Shown one piece after another: positions 35,073-42,999 of a stretch of DNA of 64,000 nucleotides. Position numbers and translations under genes: made by a program. Numbering within the stretch: position 1 is the stretch's first letter; every line of letters starts with the position of its first letter. The stretch is from Serratia surfactantfaciens (GTDB lineage: Bacteria > Pseudomonadota > Gammaproteobacteria > Enterobacterales > Enterobacteriaceae), in NCBI RefSeq assembly GCF_001642805.2, contig NZ_CP016948.1:1736001-1800000 (forward strand), in the 5' to 3' direction. The notes under the pieces are model-generated. The model did no database searches, had not been told where the DNA came from, and worked only from the letters and a program-made list of their open reading frames with translations.

Positions 35073-38000
35073 ATGACCGAAGCGGCTCGCGTCGGCGATA
35101 TTATCGGGCATTCCCATGCCCTGGCCGGCATGATTGCCGGCACGATTGTCGGCGGCCTGATCGCCGCCGCAGGCGCGGTGGCAGCGGGGGCGCTGTTCGT
35201 CGCCGGCCTGGCGGCTTCCTGTATCGGCGTCGGCGTGCTGCTCATCGGCGCCAGCCTGGCGGTGGGGTATCTCACCGGGGAGGCGGCCACCGCGGCGCGC
35301 GACGGCATTGCCGATGCCGGTGCCGGTAGCCTGACCCCCAAAGGCAATATCGTCACCGGCTCCCCCAACGTTTTCATCAACGGCAAACCCGCCGCGCTCG
35401 CCACCAACAGCCAGGTAGCCTGCAGCGACGACGGCCCGAGCATGCAGATGGCGCAGGGCTCCGACAAGGTCAGCATCAACGGCCAGCCCGCCTCGCGCGT
35501 GGGGGACAAAACCAACTGCGACGCGCAGGTGATGGAAGGCTCGCCCAACGTGTTTATCGGCGGCGGCACCGTCACCACCTTGCCGATCAAGCCCGAAGTG
35601 CCGGATTGGCTGTATAAGGTCTCTGACCTGACGCTGCTGTTCGCCGGCCTGGTGGGCGGTGTGGGCGGCGCCGCCGGTAAGCTGGGGGCATTGGGCAAAC
35701 TGCTGGGCAAGCTGCCCGGCATCAACAAACTGGCGCGCATCGCCTGCCGCGCCGGCACGCTGATGACCGCCACCGCTGCCGTGGGCATTATCGCCCGGCC
35801 GGTGGATATCGTTAGCGGCCAAAAATTCCTCGACGGCGAAGACGATCTCGATTTCGTGCTGCCTTCGCGGCTGCCGGTTGCCTGGCAGCGCTATTGGCGC
35901 AGCGGCAACCCCGGCGACAGCGTACTGGGCCGCGGCTGGAACCTGTTCTGGGAGAGCAGCCTGCAGCCTTATCAGGACGGCCTGGTGTGGCGTGCGCCTT
36001 CCGGCGACTTCGTCGCTTTCCCGCAGGTGCCGCGCGGCCATAAAACCTACTGCGAAGCCGAAAAATGCTGGCTGATGCACAACGACGACGGCAGCTGGCA
36101 GCTGTTTGACGTCGGCGAACAGATTTTCCACTATCCGCCGCTGGCGGGCGACCAGCCGAGCCGGCTCAGTATGATCACCGACGCCATCGGCAACGCCACC
36201 TCGCTGTTCTACGACGACGAGGGGCTGCTGAGCGAACTGGTGGACAGCGCCGGGCAGCGCCTGATGTGCCGCTATACACAGGGCCGCCTGCGCGAAGTGG
36301 CGCTGCAAACCGCCGACGGTGAACGAACGCTGGCGCGCTACGGTTACGATGAGCAGGGCCAGTTGACGACGGTGAGCAACCGCGCCGGTGAGGTGACGCG
36401 GCGCTTTGGCTGGCGCGACGGCCTGATGATCAGCCACCAGGACGCCGCCGGGCTGCTGAACGAATACCAATGGCAAGAGATCGACGGCGTGCCGCGCGTG
36501 ACGGCCTACCGCAACAGCGCCGGGGAATCCCTTGAGTTCGGTTACGACTTCGCCGGCGGGCGCCGCAGCGCAGTGCGCGGCGACGGCAAACGGGCGGAGT
36601 GGCGGCTGGATGACGACGACAACGTGGCGCAGTACACCGATTTCGACCAGCGCCGCTACGGTTTTATCTACCAACGCGGCGAGCTGTGCAGTGTGCTGCT
36701 GCCCGGCGGCGCGCAGCGCCAGAGCGAATGGGATCCTTACGGCCGCCTGCTGTCGGAGACCGATCCGCTTGGCCGCGTGACGCGCTATCAATATTCGCGC
36801 AACAGCGGCCGGCTGTTCGCCGTCGCGTACCCGGACGGCAGCAGCGAAGCGCAGCACTGGGACACGCTGGGGCGCCCGACGCGCTATGTCGATGCGCTGG
36901 GCAACGCCACGCTGTACCGCTATCCGGATGACGAAGAGAGCCTGCCCGCTAGTGTGATCGACGCGCTGGGCGGGGAAGTGAAGCTGGAGTGGGATGCCCG
37001 CGGCCAACTGACGCGCTACACCGACTGTTCCGGCAGCGTCACGGCTTATACCTACGATGCGCTGGGGCAACTGACGACGCAGACCGATGCCGAAGGCCAT
37101 CAGACCTATTACCGGTGGGATAACGGCGGGCGCCTGCACACCCTGATCCACCCGGACGGTGGCGAAGAGCGCTTTAACTGGAATGCGCACGGCCAGTTAG
37201 CCGAGCATCAGGATGCGTTGGGCAGCCTGACCCGCTGGCAGTACAACGCCCTGGGGCTGCCGGTCAGCATCACCGATCGCATCAACCGCACCCGGCGCTA
37301 TCACTACAGCCCGCAGGGCTGGCTGACGCGGCTGGAGAACGGCAACGGCGGCGAATATCGCTTCAGCTATGACGCAGTCGGCCGCGTGCTGGCCGAAGAG
37401 CGCCCGGACGACACCCGCCACTATTATCGCTACGGCGCGGCCGGGCTGCTGGAGGAGCACCGGGAGGTCGGCCAGCCGGGCAGCGCAGGCGAGCTGACGC
37501 AGCGCGAACAGCGCTTCCGCTTCGACGAGGCGGGGCAGCTGGTCTGGCGCGGCAACGCCAGCGCGGAATGGCATTACCGCTTCGACGCCATGGGGCGGCT
37601 GCAAGAGCTGAACCGCCTGCCGACGGCGAGCGGCGCGGCGCTGGGCATCGAGCCGGACAGCGTGCAGATGCGCTATGACGCCGCCGGGCGACTGCTCGGC
37701 GAGCAGGGCGTGAACGGCGAGCTGCAATACCAATGGGATGCGCTGGCCAACCTGCAGGCGCTGACCCTGCCGCAGGGCGATCGCCTGCAGTGGCTGTATT
37801 ACGGCTCCGGCCACGCCAGCGCCATCAAATTCAACCAGCAGGTGGTGAGCGAATTCACCCGCGATCGCCTGCACCGGGAAACCGGCCGCAGCCAGGGCGC
37901 GCTGCAGCAGCAGCGGCGTTACGACGCCATGGGCCGCCGCAGCTGGCAGAGCAGCGCCTTCGGCCACGATAAACTGACCCGGCCGGAAGACGGCGTGCTG

Positions 38001-39290
38001 TGGCGCGCCTATCGTTACACCGGCCGCGGCGAGCTGGCCGGGGTGAGCGACGCGCTGCGCGGCGAAGTGCATTACGGTTACGACGCCGAAGGCCGCCTGC
38101 TGCAACACCGCGAACCCAATCAGGGCAAACCGGGCGCACGGCTGGTGTACGATCTGGCGGATAACCTGCTGGGCGAGCGCAGCCCGCAGAGTGACATCGA
38201 CGCGCACCTGCCACTGGCGCCGATCGCCAACAACCGCCTGACGCACTGGCAAAAACTGTTTTATCGTTACGACGCCTGGGGCAACCTGATCAGCCGGCGT
38301 AACGGCCTGTACGAACAGCACTACCGCTACGACGCCGACAACCGGCTGGTGCAGGCGCACGGCCGCGGCCCGCAGGGCGAGTTCGACGCGCAGTACCATT
38401 ACGATGCGCTGGGCCGCCGCAGCCGCAAAACGGTGCGCTACAGGGGCAAAACCGAACAGACGACCCGTTTCCTTTGGCAGGGCTACCGGTTGCTGCAGGA
38501 GCAGCGCGACGACGGCAGCCGCCGCAGCTGGAGCTATGATCCGGCCAGCCCGTGGAGCCCGCTGGCGGCGCTGGAGCAGGCGGGCGACAGCCGCTCGGCG
38601 GATATTTACTGGTATCACACCGATCTGAACAGCGCGCCGCTGGAAGTGACCGACGCGGCGGGCAACCTGTGCTGGTCCGGGCAATACGACACCTTCGGCA
38701 AGCTGCAGGGCCAGACGGTAGCCGGCGCGGCGAAGCGGCAGGGCGCGCAATATCAGCAGCCGCTGCGCTACGCCGGGCAATATCAGGACGACGAAAGCGG
38801 CCTGCACTACAACCTGTTCCGCTACTACGAACCCGAGGTGGGGCGTTTCACCACGCAGGATCCGATAGGGTTGCGTGGTGGGTTGAACCTTTATCAGTAT
38901 GCGCCGAACCCGCTGATGTGGGTGGATCCGTTTGGGTTGACTGAGGTTACTGTTGGTCGCTGGATGGGACCGGCAGAATACGAAAAAATGGTTTCCACAG
39001 GTAAGGTTGTGCAAAGCACAACGGGAACAACCCATGTAGCATCACCTGCAAATATTGATGCGTTTGGAAAACAAGCTAAACCGGGTACTATGTACGTTGA
39101 ATTCGAAGTGCCCGAACGATCTTTAATCAAGACCAACGAAGGCTGGGCCAAAATAGTTGGTCCTGACTCGTTGGAGGGGAGATTAGCCAAACGTAAGGGG
39201 CTACCAGTACCAGAAATGCCGACTGTGAAAAACATTGAGGTTAAGGCTCATAAAACAGAATCAGGAATTTCAACATGCTCAAAAAAATAA
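35073..39290 (+). CDS. rhs: PAAR-Rhs type VI secretion effector with TreTu-like toxin tip
   Basis: Polymorphic toxin of 1405 residues. Residues 17-70 are hydrophobic helices, followed by a PAAR domain (SPNVFINGKPAALATNSQVACSDD region to about 165) that caps the VgrG spike, more hydrophobic segments near 180-240, and a long YD-repeat shell. The core ends with DPIGL at 1263 and DPFGL at 1285, flanking the self-cleavage site. The last 116 residues are the variable tip (VTVGRWMGPAEYEKMVSTGK, GTTHVASPANIDAFGKQAK, YVEFEVP, GWAKIVGPDSLEGRLA), resembling the TreTu toxins that ADP-ribosylate EF-Tu. Base composition drops sharply at the tip, a sign of cassette exchange. It overlaps the immunity gene by 16 bases. 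Confidence 0.92.
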   Translation: MTEAARVGDIIGHSHALAGMIAGTIVGGLIAAAGAVAAGALFVAGLAASCIGVGVLLIGASLAVGYLTGEAATAARDGIADAGAGSLTPKGNIVTGSPNVFINGKPAALATNSQVACSDDGPSMQMAQGSDKVSINGQPASRVGDKTNCDAQVMEGSPNVFIGGGTVTTLPIKPEVPDWLYKVSDLTLLFAGLVGGVGGAAGKLGALGKLLGKLPGINKLARIACRAGTLMTATAAVGIIARPVDIVSGQKFLDGEDDLDFVLPSRLPVAWQRYWRSGNPGDSVLGRGWNLFWESSLQPYQDGLVWRAPSGDFVAFPQVPRGHKTYCEAEKCWLMHNDDGSWQLFDVGEQIFHYPPLAGDQPSRLSMITDAIGNATSLFYDDEGLLSELVDSAGQRLMCRYTQGRLREVALQTADGERTLARYGYDEQGQLTTVSNRAGEVTRRFGWRDGLMISHQDAAGLLNEYQWQEIDGVPRVTAYRNSAGESLEFGYDFAGGRRSAVRGDGKRAEWRLDDDDNVAQYTDFDQRRYGFIYQRGELCSVLLPGGAQRQSEWDPYGRLLSETDPLGRVTRYQYSRNSGRLFAVAYPDGSSEAQHWDTLGRPTRYVDALGNATLYRYPDDEESLPASVIDALGGEVKLEWDARGQLTRYTDCSGSVTAYTYDALGQLTTQTDAEGHQTYYRWDNGGRLHTLIHPDGGEERFNWNAHGQLAEHQDALGSLTRWQYNALGLPVSITDRINRTRRYHYSPQGWLTRLENGNGGEYRFSYDAVGRVLAEERPDDTRHYYRYGAAGLLEEHREVGQPGSAGELTQREQRFRFDEAGQLVWRGNASAEWHYRFDAMGRLQELNRLPTASGAALGIEPDSVQMRYDAAGRLLGEQGVNGELQYQWDALANLQALTLPQGDRLQWLYYGSGHASAIKFNQQVVSEFTRDRLHRETGRSQGALQQQRRYDAMGRRSWQSSAFGHDKLTRPEDGVLWRAYRYTGRGELAGVSDALRGEVHYGYDAEGRLLQHREPNQGKPGARLVYDLADNLLGERSPQSDIDAHLPLAPIANNRLTHWQKLFYRYDAWGNLISRRNGLYEQHYRYDADNRLVQAHGRGPQGEFDAQYHYDALGRRSRKTVRYRGKTEQTTRFLWQGYRLLQEQRDDGSRRSWSYDPASPWSPLAALEQAGDSRSADIYWYHTDLNSAPLEVTDAAGNLCWSGQYDTFGKLQGQTVAGAAKRQGAQYQQPLRYAGQYQDDESGLHYNLFRYYEPEVGRFTTQDPIGLRGGLNLYQYAPNPLMWVDPFGLTEVTVGRWMGPAEYEKMVSTGKVVQSTTGTTHVASPANIDAFGKQAKPGTMYVEFEVPERSLIKTNEGWAKIVGPDSLEGRLAKRKGLPVPEMPTVKNIEVKAHKTESGISTCSKK

Positions 39291-39541
39291 GTGATTGGAT
39301 CTTATCTAATAGCCATTATGAAGTTAAGTGCAATGCTAATGATTTTACAGATAGTCTGGTTGTTGATATAGATGATGATACGAAGATTGCGCGTTTTACG
39401 GTGTGGGATGATGCATCTTGTATGTTGGAGATCATTGATGTTGAAACCGGGAACTATATAATTAATGAACGAAGAGAATTATCAGGCGAGAAAGCTGTAA
39501 TAGAAGCATTTAAAGAGTTTGTATCGTTGCTTAGAACTTAG
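39275..39541 (+). CDS. TriTu-like immunity protein
   Basis: Small acidic cytoplasmic protein of 88 residues overlapping the toxin tip by 16 bases, the classic place for the cognate immunity gene. Its centre (ARFTVWDDASCMLEIIDVETGN) resembles the TriTu immunity family, which binds and blocks TreTu-type ADP-ribosyltransferase tips. This independently supports the tip assignment. The family call is from memory of its pattern and needs a profile search. Confidence 0.7.
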   Translation: MLKKISDWILSNSHYEVKCNANDFTDSLVVDIDDDTKIARFTVWDDASCMLEIIDVETGNYIINERRELSGEKAVIEAFKEFVSLLRT

Positions 39542-39620
39542 TTATAAAGATTATTGATCTGAGTTTGATTTACTAATTTTAAATGCTCGTCTTTATGCAC
39601 TGATGGCTTTTAAATAGCGA

Positions 39621-39921
39621 CCTGGCGAGCCCGCTGGCGGCGCTGGAGCAGGCGGGCGACAGTCGCCCGGCGAATATATGCGGGTATTACACCTATCTGA
39701 ACAGCGCGCTGCTGGAGGTGACCGACGCGGCGGGCAACCTGTGCTGGTCCGGGCAATACGACACCTTCGGCAAGCTGCAGGGCCAGACGGTGGCCGGCGC
39801 GGCGAAGCGGCAGGGCGCGCAATACCAGCAGCCGCTGCGCTACGCCGGGCAATATCAGGACGACGAAAGCGGCCTGCACTACAACCTGTTCCGCTACTAC
39901 GAACCCGAGGTGGGGCGTTTC
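39621..39921 (+). pseudogene. Orphan Rhs core fragment, interrupted by vector sequence
   Basis: Near-identical second copy of the end of the Rhs core (compare about 38548-38850), starting around LAALEQAGDS and running through GNLCWSGQYDTFGK to RYYEPEVGRF. It has no full-length start and its first part has drifted (NICGYYTY for DIYWYHTD), as expected for a displaced C-terminal cassette that recombines with the full-length gene. At 39914-39921 it runs straight into a cloning-vector origin through the shared bases GGCGTTTC. Its true continuation is the inverted segment 40715-41079. Confidence 0.85.
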
Positions 39922-40424
39922 CCCCTGGAAGTCCCTTCGTCGGTTTCCTGTTCGGACCCTGCCGGTTACCGGATACCTGTCCGCCTTTCTCCCTTCGGGA
40001 AGCGTGGCGCTTTTTCATAGCTCACGCTGTAGGTATCTCAGTTCGGTGTAGGTCGTTCGCTCCAAGCTGGGCTGTGTGCACGAACCCCCCGTTCAGCCCG
40101 ACCGCTGCGCCTTATCCGGTAACTATCGTCTTGAGTCCAACCCGGTAAGACACGACTTATCGCCACTGGCAGCAGCCACTGGTAACAGGATTAGCAGAGC
40201 GAGGTATGTAGGCGGTGCTACAGAGTTCTTGAAGTGGTGGCCTAACTACGGCTACACTAGAAGAACAGTATTTGGTATCTGCGCTCTGCTGAAGCCAGTT
40301 ACCTCGGAAAAAGAGTTGGTAGCTCTTGATCCGGCAAACAAACCACCGCTGGTAGCGGTGGTTTTTTTGTTTGCAAGCAGCAGATTACGCGCAGAAAAAA
40401 AGGATCTCAAGAAGATCCTTTGAT
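39922..40424 (+). other. pUC/pMB1-type (ColE1-like) plasmid replication origin from a cloning vector
   Basis: Recognised as the high-copy pMB1/pUC origin. It contains the landmark runs CATAGCTCACGCTGTAGG, GTTCAGCCCGACCGCTGCGC, the GGATTAGCAGAGCGAGGTAT box and ACCACCGCTGGTAGCGGTGG followed by seven T (40344-40371), and ends at AAGGATCTCAAGAAGATCC. The CATAGCTC form is that of pUC rather than pBR322. Compared with my memory of that origin, the first 50 bases carry several substitutions and small indels, with single errors later (one missing T near 40306), a pattern of poor read ends. No resistance gene is present. Confidence 0.95.
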
Positions 40425-40546
40425 TTTCTACCGAAGAAAGGCCCACCCGTGAAGGTGAGCCAGTGAGTTGATTGTGTAAAACGACGGCCAGTGTCTGAGG
40501 CTCGCTGCAGTCCTGAAGCTTGATATCGAATTCGCGTGTCGCCCTT
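40425..40546 (+). other. Cloning-vector terminator, M13 forward primer site and polylinker
   Basis: A hairpin at 40436-40461 resembles, on the minus strand, the phage T7 early terminator used in vectors (GGCTCACC, loop, GGGTGGGCC, TTTC). GTAAAACGACGGCCAGT at 40476-40492 is the M13 (-20) forward sequencing primer site. Then come PstI (40505-40510), HindIII (40516-40521), EcoRV (40522-40527) and EcoRI (40528-40533) sites in one polylinker, and GTGTCGCCCTT at 40536-40546. The GTCTGAGGCTCG and terminator context reminds me of terminator-flanked library vectors such as pSMART; the exact vector is uncertain. Confidence 0.92.
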
Positions 40547-40714
40547 TCACGGCAGACATCCTTAACGGTACGTCCGGCTTCGACAGACTTCAGAACGGCA
40601 ATGATCTGGTGTTCGGTGAATCGGGCTTTACGCATGGTGATCTCCTCACAGGACATAATCAGTATGTAGGAAGATCTCTAAAAGTGAATGGTTCGGTTTA
40701 CCGGGATGCTTACA
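40547..40714 (-). mobile_element. Left end of the IS3-family element, inverted within the clone insert
   Basis: Reads on the minus strand as the IS left end (TGTAAGCATCCCGG from 40714), a 79-base leader with GGAG, then ATG at 40635 and the first 29 codons plus of orfA (MRKARFTEHQIIAVLKSVEA, GRTVKDVCRE) up to the vector arm. Bases 40547-40617 duplicate orfA bases 41089-41159 exactly, showing that this is the same element read from a second clone. Confidence 0.85.
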
Positions 40715-41079
40715 CACTACCTCTATATCCAACGGTTGCGTTTGGATCTATCTTCTGTATAGCAGGAAGATGTTCCATTAGAATCTCATCAATTTGTTGC
40801 TGAAGGCTATTTAAGCCACTAAGTCCTAGAGGATCTATCCATCCCAAAGGATTTGGAGCATATCTATAAAGGTTCAACCCACCACGCAACCCTATCGGAT
40901 CCTGCGTGGTGAAACGCCCCACCTCGGGTTCGTAGTAGCGGAACAGGTTGTAGTGCAGGCCGCTTTCGTCGTCCTGATATTGCCCGGCGTAGCGCAGCGG
41001 CTGCTGGTATTGCGCGCCCTGCCGCTTCGCCGCGCCGGCCACCGTCTGGCCCTGCAGCTTGCCGAAGGTGTCGTATTGC
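40715..41079 (-). pseudogene. Orphan Rhs core end and 5' half of its tip, inverted within the clone insert
   Basis: On the minus strand this encodes QYDTFGKLQGQ, RYYEPEVGRFTTQDPIGL, WIDPLGL and then the tip start (GLNSLQQQIDEILMEHLPAI, TVGYRGS) up to the IS end at 40714. It shares the orphan-specific bases of 39756-39921 (for example AATACCAGCAG, where the main rhs has AATATCAGCAG). It therefore comes from the orphan locus and is its true continuation. The stop seen after GlySerVal is created by the IS. Confidence 0.85.
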
Positions 41080-41088
41080 AAGGGCGAC

Positions 41089-41337
41089 ACCGAACACCAG
41101 ATCATTGCCGTTCTGAAGTCTGTCGAAGCCGGACGTACCGTTAAGGATGTCTGCCGTGAAGCTGGTATCTCTGAAGCCAGCTATTACAACTGGAAAGCGA
41201 AGTTTGGCGGTATGGAGGCCTCTGATATCAAAAAGATGAAAGACCTAGAGGACGAAAACCGTCGCCTCAAACAGATGTTTGCTGATCTCAGCCTTGAATG
41301 CCGGGCACTGAAAGACGTTATCGAAAAAAAGCTTTAA
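41089..41337 (+). CDS. IS3-family orfA, 5' end displaced by the clone artefact
   Basis: Helix-turn-helix transposase subunit A. Visible from TEHQIIAVLKSVEAGRTVKD through SEASYYNWKAKFGGMEASDI to a leucine-zipper end (ENRRLKQMFADLSLECRALK). Its first six codons are found only in the inverted segment (ATG at 40635, minus). Before the stop is AAAAAAAG at 41324-41331, the A-run slippage site used by IS3 elements for -1 frameshifting into orfB. The complete protein would be about 89 residues. Confidence 0.85.
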   Translation, partial: TEHQIIAVLKSVEAGRTVKDVCREAGISEASYYNWKAKFGGMEASDIKKMKDLEDENRRLKQMFADLSLECRALKDVIEKKL

Positions 41338-42182
41338 AACCAGCGATAAAGCGTGAGCTCGTCGGTTACCTGACTGCGCAATTTACCATGAGCATTCGCC
41401 AGGCCTGCAGGACGTTATCGCTGAGCAGGACGGTCTATTTTTACCAGCCCGATACCCGGCGCGATGAACCGGTGATCCAGGTGCTGACTGAGCTGGCAGA
41501 GCGCTACCCGCGATACGGTTTTAAGAAGCTATTCCAGCTGCTGCGCAGGCAGGGTAACAGCTGGAACCATAAACGCGTTCACCGGATTTACTGCCTGCTG
41601 AAACTTAATTTTCGTCGCAAGGGAAAACAGCGTTTACCTGCGCGTAACCCGACGCCACTGGCAACGCCGGAAGCGCTTAACCAGAGCTGGTCCATCGATT
41701 TTATGCATGATGCGCTGGTCTGCGGCAGACGCTTTCGGACCTTCAATGTGGTTGATGACTTTAACCGCGAGGCCCTCGCAATAGAAATCGATCTGAATAT
41801 CCCGGCACAGCGGGTGGTCAGGGTGCTAGACAGAATAGTGGCAAACCGGGGTTATCCACTGAAATTGCGGATGGACAACGGACCCGAACTGGTCTCACTG
41901 ACGCTGGCACAGTGGGCTGAAGAGCATGGAGTGATGCTGGAATTTATCAAACCGGGAAAACCAACGCAGAATGCCTTTATCGAACGGTTTAACCGGACGT
42001 ACCGGACAGAAATCCTGGATTTTTATCTGTTCAGAACCCTGAATGAAGCGCGGGAAATCACAGAGCACTGGCTGATGGAATACAACAGCGAGCGACCTCA
42101 TGAATCCCTGAATAACCTGACACCGGAGGAGTACCGGCTGATGGCCGAAAAACCGGAAATCTCAAAAAGTGCGTGGAACTAA
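41298..42182 (+). CDS. IS3-family transposase orfB (DDE integrase domain)
   Basis: Transposase catalytic part of 294 residues, overlapping orfA by 40 bases in the -1 frame and normally made as an OrfAB fusion through the A7 slippery run. The HTH_21 region (RYPRYGFKKLFQLLRRQG, NHKRVHRIYCLL) is followed by the rve domain with the DDE triad: Asp in WSIDFMHD, Asp in RMDNGPE, Glu in NAFIERFNRTYR. It looks intact. It ends 16 bases inside the right end of the element. Confidence 0.92.
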   Translation: MPGTERRYRKKALKPAIKRELVGYLTAQFTMSIRQACRTLSLSRTVYFYQPDTRRDEPVIQVLTELAERYPRYGFKKLFQLLRRQGNSWNHKRVHRIYCLLKLNFRRKGKQRLPARNPTPLATPEALNQSWSIDFMHDALVCGRRFRTFNVVDDFNREALAIEIDLNIPAQRVVRVLDRIVANRGYPLKLRMDNGPELVSLTLAQWAEEHGVMLEFIKPGKPTQNAFIERFNRTYRTEILDFYLFRTLNEAREITEHWLMEYNSERPHESLNNLTPEEYRLMAEKPEISKSAWN

Positions 42183-42198
42183 AACGGGTGTGCTTACA

Positions 42199-42515
42199 GT
42201 GCTGCAAGTGGAATAAGTAAGTCCCATGAACCTGCTATTGCTAGACCTATTAACATGAATGATTTCGATGTTGATGGATTTATTAAGTCGGATTACTTAG
42301 CGAGTTCGCCTGAGTTTAGGAACAGACGCCGGGACGCATCTAAGCTTGGGGGGATGAAATCAATAGAGGAGTCTATCGATTCGAAGTTAAGGCAGAAATT
42401 CCCAGGATTAAGAAATGAACCATTTGGGTTTAGAGTGTTCTACACCCATGAGTTAGATGATCTGGCTAGAAAAGGCGACGTCCAAAGAAGGCTAGGGCGT
42501 TCCGGATGTTCATGA
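42199..42515 (+). pseudogene. 3' half of the orphan Rhs toxin tip (nucleotidyltransferase-like), cut by the IS
   Basis: Continues in frame from the tip half at 40715 once the IS and one GTG copy are removed: YRGS joins AASGISKSHEPAIARPIN, then MNDFDVDGFIKSDYLAS and on to the stop at 42515. The rebuilt tip is about 139 residues. GSAASG followed by DFDVD resembles the GS...G and DxD metal-binding motifs of pol-beta-type nucleotidyltransferases, seen in other Rhs tips with a DVDAFI-like segment. Without correction it cannot be translated as a toxin. It overlaps the following immunity gene. Confidence 0.7.
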
Positions 42516-42898
42516 AATGGAGAGTGGCTGTGAACGAGAATAGGCAATTAGGTATTTTATTATTGGAAGACATTCCATTTGATAAGCTGCTTATTAAGCT
42601 GGAAAGGGCGTTTGGTGTTTCACTTCCTTATGAAGATGATAAGGGGCGCTATGTGGCAAAGGCAGAACTAGATGATTGTAATATAGAGGTTATAGATAGA
42701 GTTGATAGATTGGGGGATGTTCTCTGTGATGATAATCATGTGATCGACGTGAAAATAAAATCTAATGATTTTTTTAATCCAGACTTTGAGAGAAAAATAA
42801 AAAAAATACTAAGAGATGGAGATGTGAAGTGGAAGGATGGAGTTTGGACTAAGCTTCATAGGGATGAGGATTATAGAGTCGTCTATCCTGACTCTTAG
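42512..42898 (+). CDS. Probable immunity protein for the orphan Rhs tip
   Basis: Protein of about 128 residues, acidic and AT-rich in codon use, whose ATG overlaps the toxin stop (ATGA). That position is where cognate immunity genes lie. No family is recognised. It is predicted cytoplasmic, with alternating beta and helical stretches (LGILLLEDIPFDKLLIKLER; YVAKAELDDCNIEVIDRVDR). Other starts are possible: ATG at 42506, or GTG at 42524 or 42530 behind GGAG. The coupled position is preferred. Confidence 0.6.
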   Translation: MKWRVAVNENRQLGILLLEDIPFDKLLIKLERAFGVSLPYEDDKGRYVAKAELDDCNIEVIDRVDRLGDVLCDDNHVIDVKIKSNDFFNPDFERKIKKILRDGDVKWKDGVWTKLHRDEDYRVVYPDS

Positions 42899-42999
42899 TG
42901 TTCACGTTAACAATGTAACCATTTCTAAATCTGCGTTAGAGCCGACAATTCTCAGTCGGTTCTAAATGTCTAGAATGAAAAGTATCGAAACGAGCAGGC

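Larger units (their letters stand above)
40536..41090. repeat. 11-base inverted repeat bracketing a clone insert
   Basis: GTGTCGCCCTT at 40536-40546 and its exact reverse complement AAGGGCGACAC at 41080-41090 flank 533 bases (40547-41079). Such symmetrical arms, ending in CCCTT, are expected from a linker or topoisomerase-type cloning site. The bases inside are genomic (IS end and Rhs) but in inverted orientation. Confidence 0.85.
41089..42198 (+). mobile_element. IS3-family (IS407-like group) insertion sequence, most of the element
   Basis: Carries orfA from codon 7, orfB, and the right end CGGGTGTGCTTACA (ending 42198), which matches imperfectly the left end TGTAAGCATCCCGG. Joined with the inverted left piece (40714 to 40618), the element is about 1207 bp, a normal size. 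GTG at 42199-42201 and GTG at 40717-40715 (minus strand) form a 3-bp target duplication. The IS splits the orphan Rhs tip. Confidence 0.87.

Noticed and set aside
34959..37190. 743-codon minus-strand frame opposite the Rhs gene
   Set aside because: Shadow of GC-rich Rhs coding sequence with Val/Ala/Arg-rich repetitive composition.
35073..38850. YD repeats as a DNA repeat array
   Set aside because: The repetition is at protein level in the Rhs shell and is not a CRISPR or satellite array.
40076..40423. 115-residue reading frame inside the origin
   Set aside because: It is a chance frame through the replication origin RNA region of the vector.
39922..40424. Reading the ColE1-type origin as a natural integrated plasmid
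   Set aside because: It is joined to an M13 primer site and polylinker and lacks any mobilisation, replication-control or cargo genes; the pUC-type sequence is that of a laboratory vector.
40710..41105. A minus-strand Rhs-like gene of 131 residues
   Set aside because: Its start lies in vector/IS junction sequence and its stop is made by the IS end; it is part of an inverted clone insert.
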